The notes under the pieces are model-generated. The model saw nothing but the letters and a program-made list of their open reading frames with translations. It was not told the DNA's origin and searched no databases. A program made the translations under genes and the position numbers. This document shows, in pieces, positions 37,230-45,411 of a DNA stretch of 64,000 nucleotides (its first letter is position 1; each line of letters starts with the position of its first letter). This DNA comes from Pantoea cypripedii (lineage in GTDB: Bacteria; Pseudomonadota; Gammaproteobacteria; Enterobacterales; Enterobacteriaceae). The stretch is from contig NZ_MLJI01000002.1 of NCBI RefSeq assembly GCF_002095535.1, positions 1,346,276 to 1,410,275 on the forward strand, written 5' to 3'.

Positions 37230-37571
37230 TCAGGCGTACTGCTGAATAATAAGCTCAGCACCCTCATTTAAAAGCTGATTAATACTCTCCCCTTGTGCTG
37301 CGGCAATACCTTCCAGAATGGCATGGCGCTCAGGTGTCAGCCGGGCAGAGATCTTGCCGCTGTAGGCTTTGTAAGGCTCAATCCCTTTCGCCTGACAGGT
37401 TTCAAGGAAGAATTGCAGCGAAGTTGCACCTTCTTTTTTCAAATCCTTCACGTTGTCCGCGTAAAAATCCGCACCGCCATTCAGACCGATAAACTCACCG
37501 CGAAACATGTCAATTTCAGGATCAAAGTTGATCACGGCTGTTTGACCGTTAATTTTCATCATATTAATCAT
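37230..37571 (-). CDS. hicB: HicB antitoxin
   Basis: The product has 113 residues. The N-terminal half is the degenerate RNase H-like HicB fold (AVINFDPEIDMFRGEFIGLN, then DFYADNVKDLKKEGATSLQ), and the C-terminal half is an Arc-type ribbon-helix-helix (GKISARLTPERHAILEGIAA, then INQLLNEG) that binds the operator. It should block HicA and repress the pair. Its start overlaps the hicA stop by four bases. Confidence 0.88.
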   Translation of the reverse strand: MINMMKINGQTAVINFDPEIDMFRGEFIGLNGGADFYADNVKDLKKEGATSLQFFLETCQAKGIEPYKAYSGKISARLTPERHAILEGIAAAQGESINQLLNEGAELIIQQYA

Positions 37572-37825
37572 GGCTTAATCCCCATGCTGTCTAACCACAC
37601 GCGGGTCGAATTGACCGCCCCTTTATCCATCGTTGTTTCAGGGTGTGGGCGATGATATACCCGCACCTGCCCCTGTAACGTAAACGCTACCCGTGACCCC
37701 TCGGCACTGTCGTCAACGTCTGCTCCCAGAGCAATCATCAGCGCCTTAAAGTCCCGCCATTCCAGCGTCCCTGTCACCGGGCGACGATAAATCGCCTCTA
37801 ACGTCTTTTTATGTTGTCGCTTCAT
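37568..37825 (-). CDS. hicA: HicA mRNA interferase toxin
   Basis: The product has 85 residues in the HicA double-stranded RNA-binding fold: KTLEAIYRRPVTGTLEWRD, then ALGADVDDSAEGSRVAF and YHRPHPET with the catalytic His. HicA cuts mRNA when free. The toxin gene comes first and the antitoxin second, the usual hicAB order. It probably serves as an addiction module for the plasmid carrying this leading region. Confidence 0.88.
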   Translation of the reverse strand: MKRQHKKTLEAIYRRPVTGTLEWRDFKALMIALGADVDDSAEGSRVAFTLQGQVRVYHRPHPETTMDKGAVNSTRVWLDSMGIKP

Positions 37826-37833
37826 ATTTTATA

Positions 37834-37866
37834 TGATATCAAAAAATGATACCAATGATAGTATCA
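37834..37866 (-). promoter_or_regulatory. hicAB operator repeats
   Basis: TGATATCA, TGATACCA and TGATAGTATCA lie within 33 bases directly upstream of hicA. They are the likely binding sites of the HicB ribbon-helix-helix domain. Confidence 0.6.
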
Positions 37867-37915
37867 CAAAGTGGTGTCATATCAAGTCCAGTGGCCATCC
37901 CATGATGTCCAGGAA

Positions 37916-38665
37916 TTAAAGGACAAGTTTCCGAAGCGCCTGCAGCATCTCCCATGTACTCAGACGAAAATCCCAGCCATTAAGGTAATAAACGGGGGTA
38001 TACCGGGTTTGACGGATGTTCTGCGAAAGCGAGTTGCCGGTTTTCACTTCTGCGGGGATCCCGAGCAGACTGAGTTGCACATAGGTCATATCTGCGGCCA
38101 GCTGATCCAAATCAGTGCATGAGGCAAAGAGATGCTCCGCAGGATTGGCCCCGGCTTCGAGCATTACATCAGCCCAGGCGATAACCATTCCGCCTGCGCC
38201 ACTGGCGGGTTCGCCGAACGTGACGAACGGCTGGTCTTGCAACTGTGCCAGAATATCGCCACGCAGCAGCTGCGCCAGCATTTTTGTCAGTTCCCACGGT
38301 GTGAAGAATTGCCCCATCCGGCTGTCGCCCAGCTCAAGCTCCATAAATACGGAACCGAGAAAATCATGGTGCTTTCTCTCCAGCGCCCTGATCATCAGTT
38401 CAAAAAGGTGGTGAAACTGTTCAAAATCAGTGTCGCTGTATCGGCTGCGGATACGGGTGTATTCGTCGTTACCTGGCTGAGTGGCCATACCGGCGACGTC
38501 GAGTTCACGCGCTACCAGCGCGATAAAATCGGCGAAGACTTCATACCGCCGGTGATGGCAGGCTGTGTGGCTGAAAAGGCGAACGAATTGTCGGCGGGCT
38601 TCGTCTGCGCCGACGTTCGCGGGCAGAACATCGATCCCTTCGGCACTGCGGGTGAGCAACTTCAT
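37916..38665 (-). CDS. N-6 DNA methylase-like protein without a visible (N/D)PPY motif
   Basis: The 249-residue protein resembles type I-like N6 adenine methylases: GQFFTPWELTKMLAQLL, the AdoMet loop FGEPASGAGGMVIAW and a DLDQLAADMTYVQLSLLGI segment. The catalytic NPPY/DPPY motif, which should follow at about residues 210-230, is absent; the corresponding part reads NSLSQNIRQTRYTPVYYLNG. This plasmid-borne group seems always to have this form, as far as I know, so it may bind AdoMet and DNA without methylating. The ATG overlaps the stop of the upstream small gene (ATGA). Confidence 0.75.
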   Translation of the reverse strand: MKLLTRSAEGIDVLPANVGADEARRQFVRLFSHTACHHRRYEVFADFIALVARELDVAGMATQPGNDEYTRIRSRYSDTDFEQFHHLFELMIRALERKHHDFLGSVFMELELGDSRMGQFFTPWELTKMLAQLLRGDILAQLQDQPFVTFGEPASGAGGMVIAWADVMLEAGANPAEHLFASCTDLDQLAADMTYVQLSLLGIPAEVKTGNSLSQNIRQTRYTPVYYLNGWDFRLSTWEMLQALRKLVL

Positions 38666-38913
38666 GGCTGCACCTCCAGATGGCGGAAGAAACCATCCAG
38701 CGGTGCTGCGGCCACAACCGGCCAGCCAGCAGGGAGCCAGACGCCAGGGAAGTCCGGCCCGTCAAAAACAGGGTTTTCCACCACCCCGATCGGGGGGCAA
38801 GAATCACTCTCCTGCCGTTTGTCTGCCGTCGCGGTGACAGCGTGTTCAAAAAGGCCGGTTACCTGCTCCGGGATGAGTGTGGCGGTATCATTAATGTCGT
38901 TCTGTCGTTTCAT
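38662..38913 (-). CDS. small leading-region protein upstream of the methylase-like gene
   Basis: An 83-residue protein starting MKRQNDINDTATLIPEQVTG and ending PLDGFFRHLEVQP. I use the start at 38913 because AAGGAAAGG lies directly before it; an earlier ATG (38931) has a weaker site. Pro- and Val-rich, no known motif. Coupled to the methylase-like gene by a four-base overlap, so it may work with it. Confidence 0.55.
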   Translation of the reverse strand: MKRQNDINDTATLIPEQVTGLFEHAVTATADKRQESDSCPPIGVVENPVFDGPDFPGVWLPAGWPVVAAAPLDGFFRHLEVQP

Positions 38914-39142
38914 TTTCCTTTCCTTCTGCATTGTTCTCCCGGCTGTCCGGGCGTGAAGAAGGACCGCCACACCGCAGCGAGGTGATGCAGGGGCAGTGAC
39001 AAGGCCGCAGCCCGAAGGGACCGGGGGCAGTCACTGAGTGCCCGCACGTCCTTTGCAGCACGGAGGCGGTGTGGAAAGGTCAGATAACGCCCGACAGAAC
39101 CGGGAAAACGGGCAGGGAAAAATGAGGCGACAGCATGAAAAC

Positions 39143-39164
39143 GGCACCGGCAGAGGCCGGTGCC
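39143..39164 (-). terminator. GC-rich hairpin downstream of psiB
   Basis: GGCACCGGC and GCCGGTGCC pair around AGAG, 17 bases after the psiB stop on the minus strand. There is no T tract. The remaining bases to 38913 contain no gene. Confidence 0.4.
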
Positions 39165-39180
39165 GGTGCCGGAGGCAATA

Positions 39181-39636
39181 TCAGTGAGAAAGGCTGTTAA
39201 TCAGCGTAAGGGCGTCGGTTTCCAGAACATCCGCCATCGAGGCCGGACTATAGCCATTGGCTTCCATGACTGCGGCGGCCTGTAACAGGCTATTGAGGAC
39301 ATCCGGTGAAAATTCCGCCAGTTGCATCACGCAGCGGACGAACAGGCCGTCCGGCTGTGCCAGCACGAGAAGCCAGGCCGGAGAGAGATCGCCGGGACTA
39401 CACAGGCACAGATCCAGCGCGCGAGTGGCGGAGGAAAACCGGCACTGAACCGGGAACAAACCGCCGAACTCCCCGCGATATTCCGGGTTCAGCTCCCAGC
39501 CGTCCGGCGTGATCAACTGGCCGACAACCGCATGAGTCAGCTCGCGGCGATATTCATGGCCACGGGCGCGTATTTCTTCAAAATCACCGGGATTCATGCC
39601 CCGGATGCCATTCAGCGACAAGGATTGTTCTTTCAT
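39181..39636 (-). CDS. psiB: PsiB, plasmid SOS inhibitor
   Basis: The 151-residue protein is a clear PsiB: GMNPGDFEEIRARGHEYRRE, LTHAVVGQLITPDGWELN, the block EFGGLFPVQCRFSSATRAL and CSPGDLSPAWLLVLAQPDG. PsiB binds RecA in the recipient and keeps the incoming single strand from triggering SOS. GGGAGAG precedes the ATG. It is closer to the F-type protein than the copy at 33768, so the two copies belong to different plasmid lineages or have diverged for long. Confidence 0.88.
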   Translation of the reverse strand: MKEQSLSLNGIRGMNPGDFEEIRARGHEYRRELTHAVVGQLITPDGWELNPEYRGEFGGLFPVQCRFSSATRALDLCLCSPGDLSPAWLLVLAQPDGLFVRCVMQLAEFSPDVLNSLLQAAAVMEANGYSPASMADVLETDALTLINSLSH

Positions 39637-39652
39637 GAGTCTCTCCCTCTTT

Positions 39653-39913
39653 TCAGTTCAGCGCACGACTGATTTCCAGCGAGCGCAAAAAATGGCTCCA
39701 TTCGCTCCCGCGCATGGCAGGAACATGTACCCGGATGTGCTTACGCGTACAGCGTTTTATGTGATGCCCCAGCTTGCGCAGATCAGGATCGATATCCTGC
39801 ACGGGGATCTCTTCGTGAATGACACGGCGCTGTTTTTTTCCTGGCGCGTCTGATAATTCCTGTTGCGCGATCCAGGCCGCAGATGATGTAATGAGTGACG
39901 GTTGGTAAATCAT
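39653..39913 (-). CDS. hypothetical leading-region protein upstream of psiB
   Basis: An 86-residue basic protein with QDIDPDLRKLGHHIKRCTRK and HIRVHVPAMRGSEWSHFLR. The stop is 16 bases before psiB and GAGG lies upstream of the start. No family is recognised. It is probably co-transcribed with psiB. Confidence 0.55.
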   Translation of the reverse strand: MIYQPSLITSSAAWIAQQELSDAPGKKQRRVIHEEIPVQDIDPDLRKLGHHIKRCTRKHIRVHVPAMRGSEWSHFLRSLEISRALN

Positions 39914-39982
39914 CGTATTTGATTCCTCAGATATTGATGGTTACTGGGCCGGAAACCCCGCTGTAACGGGATTTCCGGCATG

Positions 39983-40014
39983 AAAAAGGCAGGGGTAAAT
40001 CCCCTGCCTTTTTT
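39983..40014. terminator. bidirectional rho-independent terminator
   Basis: AAAAAGGCAGGGG and CCCCTGCCTTTTT pair around TAAAT. The T tract exists on both strands. It separates the 87-residue gene from the psiB group. Confidence 0.9.
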
Positions 40015-40276
40015 ATTGCTGCATTTCGGACAGATAACGCTCCAGATCGGCAAGAAAGCCGGTTTCATACGTCCAGGCACGCCAGTACAGGCAGTCATCC
40101 CGGTAGATGGCGTACTGCTGTTCACCATAGCGATCCGTATTCGACACAAATGCGGTCACGCCGGGTTTCAGTGTGTTCCCGTGCAGGGCGAGCAGCGCTG
40201 CCGCACGCTGGCGGACCCCTTCACGATCAGAGGATGACTGAACGGCCACCGGGCCGTTTCTGCCGTGGTTTTTCAT
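40013..40276 (-). CDS. hypothetical plasmid protein (87 residues)
   Basis: The sequence runs from MKNHGRNGPVAVQSSSDREG to ETGFLADLERYLSEMQQ. A good ribosome site (AGGAG, 10 bases before the ATG) and a terminator at its end support it. The middle YAIYRDDCLYWRAWTYE is rich in aromatic residues. I do not recognise a family. Confidence 0.6.
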   Translation of the reverse strand: MKNHGRNGPVAVQSSSDREGVRQRAAALLALHGNTLKPGVTAFVSNTDRYGEQQYAIYRDDCLYWRAWTYETGFLADLERYLSEMQQ

Positions 40277-40883
40277 CCTGGTTTTCTCCTTTCTGGTTAT
40301 TCACTTCTGGTGAGCCTTTAGCGGCAAAAAGGAGCGGAGTAGCAACGGCAGAGCCGGTAAATCCAGGGGCCGCTTGCGGCGTTCATCTTCCCTGGATTTC
40401 CGGAAATGACGGTGCTACAAAGCGAGCCGCTGAAGGTCACCAGGAGTGACATCACAAAGGCTGAGGATGAAACCACGTCCGGAACGCTGGCGTTCCGGCC
40501 CTTACAGCCCGGGGGTATCGGGCTGCCGGAAGCGCCGTCACCGGCGCGACAGAGCGGCGTGACCGGAACGGTCACAGCAAGCGTGCAGTTGCGTCATGGG
40601 ATGGAAACCCGCTGGCCCGAAGGGTCCTTCGGGCCCGGGCAGAGACAGCTTCGCTGGCTCTGTGCGCAGCATGACAGCCCGCCCCGCCAGGGGGACGCCC
40701 GGTGCAGACGTTTTGCATGCAAACATCAGCTGAATAAAAAACTGACAGGGCAGTCCCCGAATACGCACATCATCCGGAAACAGAAACGGGGGCAGGAGAC
40801 GGGCATTCGCGGCGCCGCAGGCGCGGCGTTGCCCGTTTTCGCGGCCGCAGGCCGCAGGGTTTTCGCGCGCTGACAGGCCGCAC
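40277..40883. other. structured non-coding region between ardA and the 87-residue gene
   Basis: Six hundred bases with no supported gene. It is GC-rich and full of short inverted repeats (CCCGAAGGGTCCTTCGGG near 40617, GCGCCGCAGGCGC near 40811). An open + strand frame of 155 codons has no ribosome site and an unlikely composition. Confidence 0.5.
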
Positions 40884-40910
40884 CAAAGACAACCCCCGCC
40901 AGGGCGGGGG
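40884..40910 (-). terminator. terminator of ardA
   Basis: CCCCCGCC and GGCGGGGG pair around two bases, followed on the minus strand by TTGTCTTT. It lies just after the ardA stop. Confidence 0.8.
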
Positions 40911-40916
40911 AAGCGC

Positions 40917-41417
40917 TTACCGGTAAAAAACAAATCCATCGCACATCACAAATGTATCGAGGAATAAGTCGCGCGCGTAACTCTCATAGTCAAAATAGCG
41001 TTTCAGGGTATCAGGCACCCCCTCCAGTAACTGGCACTCTTCCACGTACTCCACAGCAAAATCCTCCTCGCTGTTGGCCTCTCCCCTGTAAGCATCCCTG
41101 AACGTTTCGTAGTCACACACGCCGCTGTATTCCACCCATGACACAAATGCCTGTGAGTTTCCCTCCTGGCTTGCCTGCTGCCAGGCGTCAACGAATGACC
41201 AGTCAATATGACTTTCCGACGCAAGCCCGTCAGGAAACCCTTCATAGTCCTGGAACATCAGTTCCGGGTCATGTTCGTCCTGGTGCAACTGGTGGCAAGC
41301 CTCATAAAAACCGGCCTCATCATCGAAATCCGTCAGGTCAAACCACTTACCCGCAATGCTTCCGCAATTGTATTTGTGATAAGTACCGACATAGACAGCA
41401 GGTGTGACAGCAGACAT
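40917..41417 (-). CDS. ardA: ArdA anti-restriction protein
   Basis: The 166-residue, very acidic protein has the typical ArdA start ([20 protein letters not shown], then WFDLTDF) and the segment [20 protein letters not shown]. ArdA mimics B-form DNA and blocks type I restriction enzymes in the recipient cell. AGGAGG precedes the ATG. A 326-bp repeat starts 30 bases upstream, and the same repeat stands in front of klcA, so the two anti-restriction genes seem to share a leader that may work on single-stranded DNA. Confidence 0.93.
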   Translation of the reverse strand: MSAVTPAVYVGTYHKYNCGSIAGKWFDLTDFDDEAGFYEACHQLHQDEHDPELMFQDYEGFPDGLASESHIDWSFVDAWQQASQEGNSQAFVSWVEYSGVCDYETFRDAYRGEANSEEDFAVEYVEECQLLEGVPDTLKRYFDYESYARDLFLDTFVMCDGFVFYR

Positions 41418-41446
41418 AGCGCCCTCCTCAGGTGGCAGAATTCACG

Positions 41447-41772
41447 GTTCCGGCATTCGCCGTGCCGACACGACAGCCCGGCGATCAGGCAGGGATGCAA
41501 GGGAGACTTCAAAGCCGCAGCGCAGCAAACGGAGGACGGGAGCTGGACGGTGAGACCGCGAAAAATGAGCGGGCGAACAACGGGAAGATAACGGACGGAG
41601 AGCAGTGAGAACGGGTGCAGAAGTCAGCTTTAGCGGCCCTTGTATCCCTGACAGCCGGGCTAAAGTTGAGGCACGGCGATTGCCGCAGCGGCACCGGAGG
41701 CTGAGGGAGTTTTTATTTCCGGGCCGGCCTGCCCGGCCCTGTAAATGCGGAGTGTAACGACATCCTTTTCGC
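41447..41772 (-). repeat. 326-bp direct repeat, copy 1, upstream of ardA
   Basis: From GTTCCGGCATTCGCC to GACATCCTTTTCGC this segment recurs at 42733-43058 with only about ten differences and no length change. It contains no gene. It has strong inverted repeats (GGGCCGG...CCCGGCCC) and lies directly upstream of ardA. Confidence 0.92.
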
Positions 41773-41805
41773 ATAAGACAGGCGGTCATACCGCCTGTCT
41801 GGCTG

Positions 41806-42222
41806 CTACCCTGCCAGGGATTTCTCAACCGTTTCCAGCGCAGCAAAGGCTTTCAGTATCTTTTCCTCCTGGCTTTCCTGGCGGCGTTCATAACTGTATC
41901 TCCAGGGTTGCAGGTGAGTCTGGGCTATTTCCAGCACGGCCCAGAGGGCTTCTGCCGGAACAACCACTTCGCGATCATCTTCACCTCTTTCGCGTCGGAT
42001 CCCTTCCAGCATGTCCCGCAATCTGTCTTCATCGAAGCTACACGACATATATTCGTCCGGGATGCGGGAAAGCAGTTCGTGCGCGATACTGTCCGGCAAT
42101 TCCGGTTCATCACACAATGCCCTGACCAGCTCCACGGTACAGACAATTACAGCGATTTTACTGGCGGGATCGTGCTCTCTCAGCAGGGTTTCCGTAATGT
42201 CCTGAACGGTTGAATACATCAT
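41806..42222 (-). CDS. hypothetical leading-region protein (138 residues)
   Basis: An acidic, helical protein (TVQDITETLLREHDPASKIA, then LVRALCDEPELPDSIAHELL) ending in a long charged helix. The ribosome site is weak, and either of two adjacent ATGs may start it. It lies between klcA and the ardA leader. I do not recognise a family. Confidence 0.6.
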   Translation of the reverse strand: MMYSTVQDITETLLREHDPASKIAVIVCTVELVRALCDEPELPDSIAHELLSRIPDEYMSCSFDEDRLRDMLEGIRRERGEDDREVVVPAEALWAVLEIAQTHLQPWRYSYERRQESQEEKILKAFAALETVEKSLAG

Positions 42223-42281
42223 CTTTTTATCTCGCTAAACGTGTTATTGCGGGCAGGACTGACGCCCTGCCCGCCAGGGTG

Positions 42282-42704
42282 TCAGTCCAGTGCGCGCAGG
42301 ATAAGATCGCGCTCCGTATGTGTTTCAACAAATGCCATCAGTTGTTCGTAGCGTTCGAGGAAGTGGCCACAAAGTTCTTCCTCATCATGATGGCTGTACA
42401 TCCAGCAACGGTGATTCAGCACCATTTCGGTGATAAAAATCCCGGCAGCATCGGCGGACATCTCCTGCTCAAACCAATTATCCGGGTTCCACACTGTTAC
42501 ACGCGGCACATCCGGAGCCAGATAGCCGCCGCCATCAGGCAGGGTGTAAAACAGCCATTCCGCCCCGTCATAGTCCTGAATGTAGCGATCGGCATAGGCG
42601 TAGATATTCAGTTCAGCGCGAACAAAGTCATCACTGAAAAGAGCAGGGAGAAAGGACAGACGGGCATCACGGGTCACCAGTACAGCATCAGTCAGGGTTT
42701 GCAT
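42282..42704 (-). CDS. klcA: KlcA/ArdB-family anti-restriction protein
   Basis: The 140-residue protein fits the KlcA/ArdB family: RLSFLPALFSDDFVRAEL, YADRYIQDYDGAEWLFYTL, LPDGGGYLAPD and EMSADAAGIFITEMVLNH. ArdB-type proteins protect incoming DNA from type I restriction without mimicking DNA. I place the start at 42704, five bases after GGAGG; a GTG frame upstream overlaps that site. The second 326-bp repeat begins 29 bases upstream, in the same position as the first relative to ardA. Confidence 0.88.
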   Translation of the reverse strand: MQTLTDAVLVTRDARLSFLPALFSDDFVRAELNIYAYADRYIQDYDGAEWLFYTLPDGGGYLAPDVPRVTVWNPDNWFEQEMSADAAGIFITEMVLNHRCWMYSHHDEEELCGHFLERYEQLMAFVETHTERDLILRALD

Positions 42705-42732
42705 AGCAGCCTCCACGGTTACAGGGTTAACA

Positions 42733-43058
42733 GTTCCGGCATTCGCCGTGCCGACACGACAGCCCGGCGATCAGGCAGGGATGCAAGGGAGACTTCAAAG
42801 CCGCAGCGCAGCAAACGGAGGACGGGAGCTGGACGGTGAGACCGCGAAAAATGAGCGGGCGAACAACGGGAAGATAACGGACGGAGAGCAGCGAGAACGG
42901 GTGCAGAAGTCAGCTTTAGCGGCCCTTGTATCCCTGGCAGCCGGGCTAAAGTTGAGGCACGGCGATTGCCGTCGCGGCACCGGAGGCTGAGGGGGCTTTT
43001 ATTTCCGGGCCGGCACGCCCGGCCCTGTAAATGCGGAGTGTAACGACATCCTTATCGC
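42733..43058 (-). repeat. 326-bp direct repeat, copy 2, upstream of klcA
   Basis: Counterpart of 41447-41772. The fixed position (29-30 bases before the gene) suggests a transplanted promoter or leader rather than chance duplication. Confidence 0.92.
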
Positions 43059-43102
43059 GTTAAGGAGACCGCGCCGGCGGCCTCCTGTAACGTCCAGTCC
43101 GG

Positions 43103-43329
43103 TCAGAAACATGGCCGGGACACGGGAATACCGGACAGCACGGCCAGATACCCGGCCCCGGGAATAGCGGCGGCCAGCGGCCAGCCATCCAGCATCCGTA
43201 CAATGACGGTTTCCTGCGGGCTACGCATCATCAGAAGATGGGCATCCTCCGGTGGGGTAAACACGTCCGGGTGTACCTGATACTCCGCGTCAGCCTCCCC
43301 TCCGTGTGTCCGGGTGAAAGTGTGATCAT
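43103..43329 (-). pseudogene. small leading-region gene with a one-base frameshift
   Basis: The start codon at 43329 overlaps the stop of the upstream gene, and the frame begins MITLSPGHTEG. After a run of four identical bases (43297-43300) this frame soon ends, while the next frame continues as EADAEYQVHPDVFTPPEDA, then LLMMRSPQETVIVRMLDG and a stop at 43103. Adding one base to the run restores one gene of about 75 codons. I think this is a sequencing error rather than a true mutation. The function is unknown. Confidence 0.6.
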
Positions 43330-43559
43330 TGTGTTAGCTCTCCGGCAATGTGCTGCCTCAGGGTAAAAATATCCTCGCGGGCACAACGGATAGTATCCGG
43401 TACGGCGTGACCGGCATCCCACGCATCACTCTCCTGCGCGATCAGATCCCGCTCCAGCCGGCAAAGCAGCCGGGCCAGTATCATGCCCGGAACACTAACC
43501 TGCCGGGTAACGGCCTCCCGGTGCTGTTGCAGCAGTCCCCTGGCGGTGTCACTGGTCAC
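43326..43559 (-). CDS. hypothetical leading-region protein (77 residues)
   Basis: Helical and charged, beginning with GTG: TSDTARGLLQQHREAVTRQ, then LARLLCRLERDLIAQESDAW and DIFTLRQHIAGELTQ. The stop overlaps the next start (ATGA). No family is recognised. Confidence 0.55.
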   Translation of the reverse strand: MTSDTARGLLQQHREAVTRQVSVPGMILARLLCRLERDLIAQESDAWDAGHAVPDTIRCAREDIFTLRQHIAGELTQ

Positions 43560-43574
43560 ACCATAAAGCCGGTA

Positions 43575-43754
43575 TTAATCCATCGGGATCTGTCCAATGG
43601 CAGCCATAACGGCATGGATCTCTTCATTCGCAGGTTTTAAACCGCTGCACGCCGCTTCGGTGCCCCCTTCTGTCCATAACAGCAGCGCCAGCGGTTCATC
43701 AGGCGTGAACATTCTCGCCAGTTCATCACATACTTCTTCCCGGGTTCCGTACAT
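43575..43754 (-). CDS. hypothetical leading-region protein (59 residues)
   Basis: The frame reads MYGTREEVCDELARMFTPDE, then LALLLWTEGGTEAACSGLKP and IHAVMAAIGQIPMD. GGAG lies seven bases before the ATG. It is well placed between two other small genes of the operon. The function is unknown. Confidence 0.6.
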   Translation of the reverse strand: MYGTREEVCDELARMFTPDEPLALLLWTEGGTEAACSGLKPANEEIHAVMAAIGQIPMD

Positions 43755-43805
43755 CGTTCATCTCCGAAATTTGTTGTGGCCGGGACGCACACCCGGCCAT
43801 GCGCA

Positions 43806-44027
43806 TTAGTCTTTAAAGCACTCATCCAGCACCAGGATTTCTTTGTAAGCCTCCATAAACCGGGCGTTGATAAGTCGCAGGGTTTGTCCTGCAAGGCGTT
43901 CCATCAGAAAGGTCGCCTGGTAGCTGTAGCAGGACTCCAGTCGGTTCAGCGTGGCGCGTAAATCGCACATACTGTTCGCCAGCGCCGCCACATCCTTACG
44001 TAACTGGCTGGTTTCGTTCTCCGTCAT
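43806..44027 (-). CDS. hypothetical leading-region protein (73 residues)
   Basis: A helical protein (ETSQLRKDVAALANSMCDLR, then ESCYSYQATFLMERLAGQ) whose start overlaps the stop of the DNA methyltransferase gene by four bases. Co-translated with that enzyme, possibly its partner. I do not recognise it. Confidence 0.6.
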   Translation of the reverse strand: MTENETSQLRKDVAALANSMCDLRATLNRLESCYSYQATFLMERLAGQTLRLINARFMEAYKEILVLDECFKD

Positions 44028-44704
44028 GCGGCCTCCCGCCAGAAATCATCGTTAGCGGCCGGTTGCAGCATCGCGCGACGCACGGCCTCCAGACGTTGCT
44101 GCCCGGCGGCGTGATACTGCGCCAGCAGTTCGATGCCGATATACCGGCGCCCGGCCTGTACGGCCGCCACGCAGGTGGAGCCTGAACCCGCAAACGGATC
44201 AAGAACAATGGCGCCTGGCGATGTGAGTGATTCGATTAACGGTTGCAGGCTTGTAACCGGTTTTTCAGTCGGATGGTGACGGTTGCCCGAATACTTCCAG
44301 CCCTGAACGTCCGGCAGCGGCTTTGCCGGCAGTTGCGGGCGGCCTTTTGCCAGAATGTAGGCACACTCATGGGTGTAACCGACATAGGCCGATTTTGATG
44401 CGTAAGTTTTGGCAAACACCAGATGGCCAACAATCGAGAAGCCCGCCGCTTTCCAGGCATTCACAAAACGATCAACCCGGTTCCACCCGTAAAAACTCAC
44501 CATGAGCGCGTCCTTTTTCAGTACGCGGTACATCTCATTGCAGGCTGGTTGTAACCATTCATCGGTTTTATCGCCGGCAAGCGTGCGACCAGAACGGTCT
44601 TTAAAACCAACGAGATAGGGTGGATCGGTGAGGATGAAATCAACGGCGTTATCCGGAAAGCCGGCCATAATACGGACGCAATCGCCCTGGATGAATCGGG
44701 ACAT
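44024..44704 (-). CDS. site-specific DNA methyltransferase (N6-adenine/N4-cytosine, beta class)
   Basis: The 226-residue enzyme has the catalytic motif TDPPYLVGF near residue 27, a target region in the middle, and the AdoMet-binding motif DPFAGSGST near 178, the motif order of beta-class enzymes such as YhdJ. It transfers a methyl group to A or C in a short site. No restriction gene is next to it, so it is an orphan, probably used to protect plasmid DNA from restriction, like the nearby ardA and klcA. AGGAG precedes ATG 44704. Confidence 0.88.
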   Translation of the reverse strand: MSRFIQGDCVRIMAGFPDNAVDFILTDPPYLVGFKDRSGRTLAGDKTDEWLQPACNEMYRVLKKDALMVSFYGWNRVDRFVNAWKAAGFSIVGHLVFAKTYASKSAYVGYTHECAYILAKGRPQLPAKPLPDVQGWKYSGNRHHPTEKPVTSLQPLIESLTSPGAIVLDPFAGSGSTCVAAVQAGRRYIGIELLAQYHAAGQQRLEAVRRAMLQPAANDDFWREAA

Positions 44705-45075
44705 AGTCAGACTCCTGAGGTTACACGGGGCGACAGGAGGTGGCCGGTACGGCCACCGTTCCCTGCTGCCCGTAGCCTCAACGCACCGCACGGCAACGGG
44801 TCAGGCCGACCGTGGAATACCGAGTGCCGGTCTGTTACGGCACGAGGATATGCCGCGAAAGCGGCTTGAAGGGCGAGCCTCCAGGGCGAGTGACTGGCGC
44901 AAAATATCAAAGGCGCCAGGCATGAGCGGAAAAAACGCCCGTCCCGTGACCGCCGGGCGGGGCACGATGGCTACGGGCAGTGGATATCTCTCCGCGTAGC
45001 GGAATAATAAAGGAGCGTAGCGACATCATCATATGGATGACGGGGCACCAGATCCTCACCTGATGCCCTATCCAC
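44705..45075. other. structured spacer between two leading-region operons
   Basis: About 370 bases without a gene, rich in inverted repeats (GGTGGCCGGTACGGCCACC near 44737, GGCGCAAAATATCAAAGGCGCC near 44895). It probably holds the promoter of the methyltransferase group. Confidence 0.5.
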
Positions 45076-45411
45076 TCAACGGTATGCGTCCTCCCAGGGA
45101 TACCCGGAGTCATCCCTGATGCTCAGGTTATTCAGATCACCACTAACCCTCCACATATCCAGAAACTTTAACCCTGTAAGGACGTCGACTTCACGTTCAT
45201 CCAGCAGAGTAATCCCACTGAACCATACGGTAGCGTCCAGGTACGTCCAGTAACACCCCTCATCCTCTTCGGACATCACTTCTTTCCACCATGTTCTGCC
45301 CATCCGGCACGCAGCCAGTTCAGCCAGCTGCAGATTGTCTGCCCGCAGCAACAGATGGGTCTGGGTCTCTGTGCCAGCGATATCGAGGATGTAGTTAATC
45401 AGCCAGCACAT
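45076..45411 (-). CDS. hypothetical plasmid protein (111 residues)
   Basis: The start at 45411 (MCWLINYILDIAGTETQTH) overlaps the end of the preceding gene by 17 bases; the longer frame upstream only shadows that gene. Notable parts are RMGRTWWKEVMSEEDEGCYW and LDMWRVSGDLNNLSI. No family is recognised. Confidence 0.55.
   Translation of the reverse strand: MCWLINYILDIAGTETQTHLLLRADNLQLAELAACRMGRTWWKEVMSEEDEGCYWTYLDATVWFSGITLLDEREVDVLTGLKFLDMWRVSGDLNNLSIRDDSGYPWEDAYR

Noticed and set aside
40406..40873. Open + strand frame of 155 codons between ardA and the 87-residue gene
   Set aside because: It is antisense to the direction of all neighbours, made of GC-rich inverted repeats, and lacks a ribosome site.
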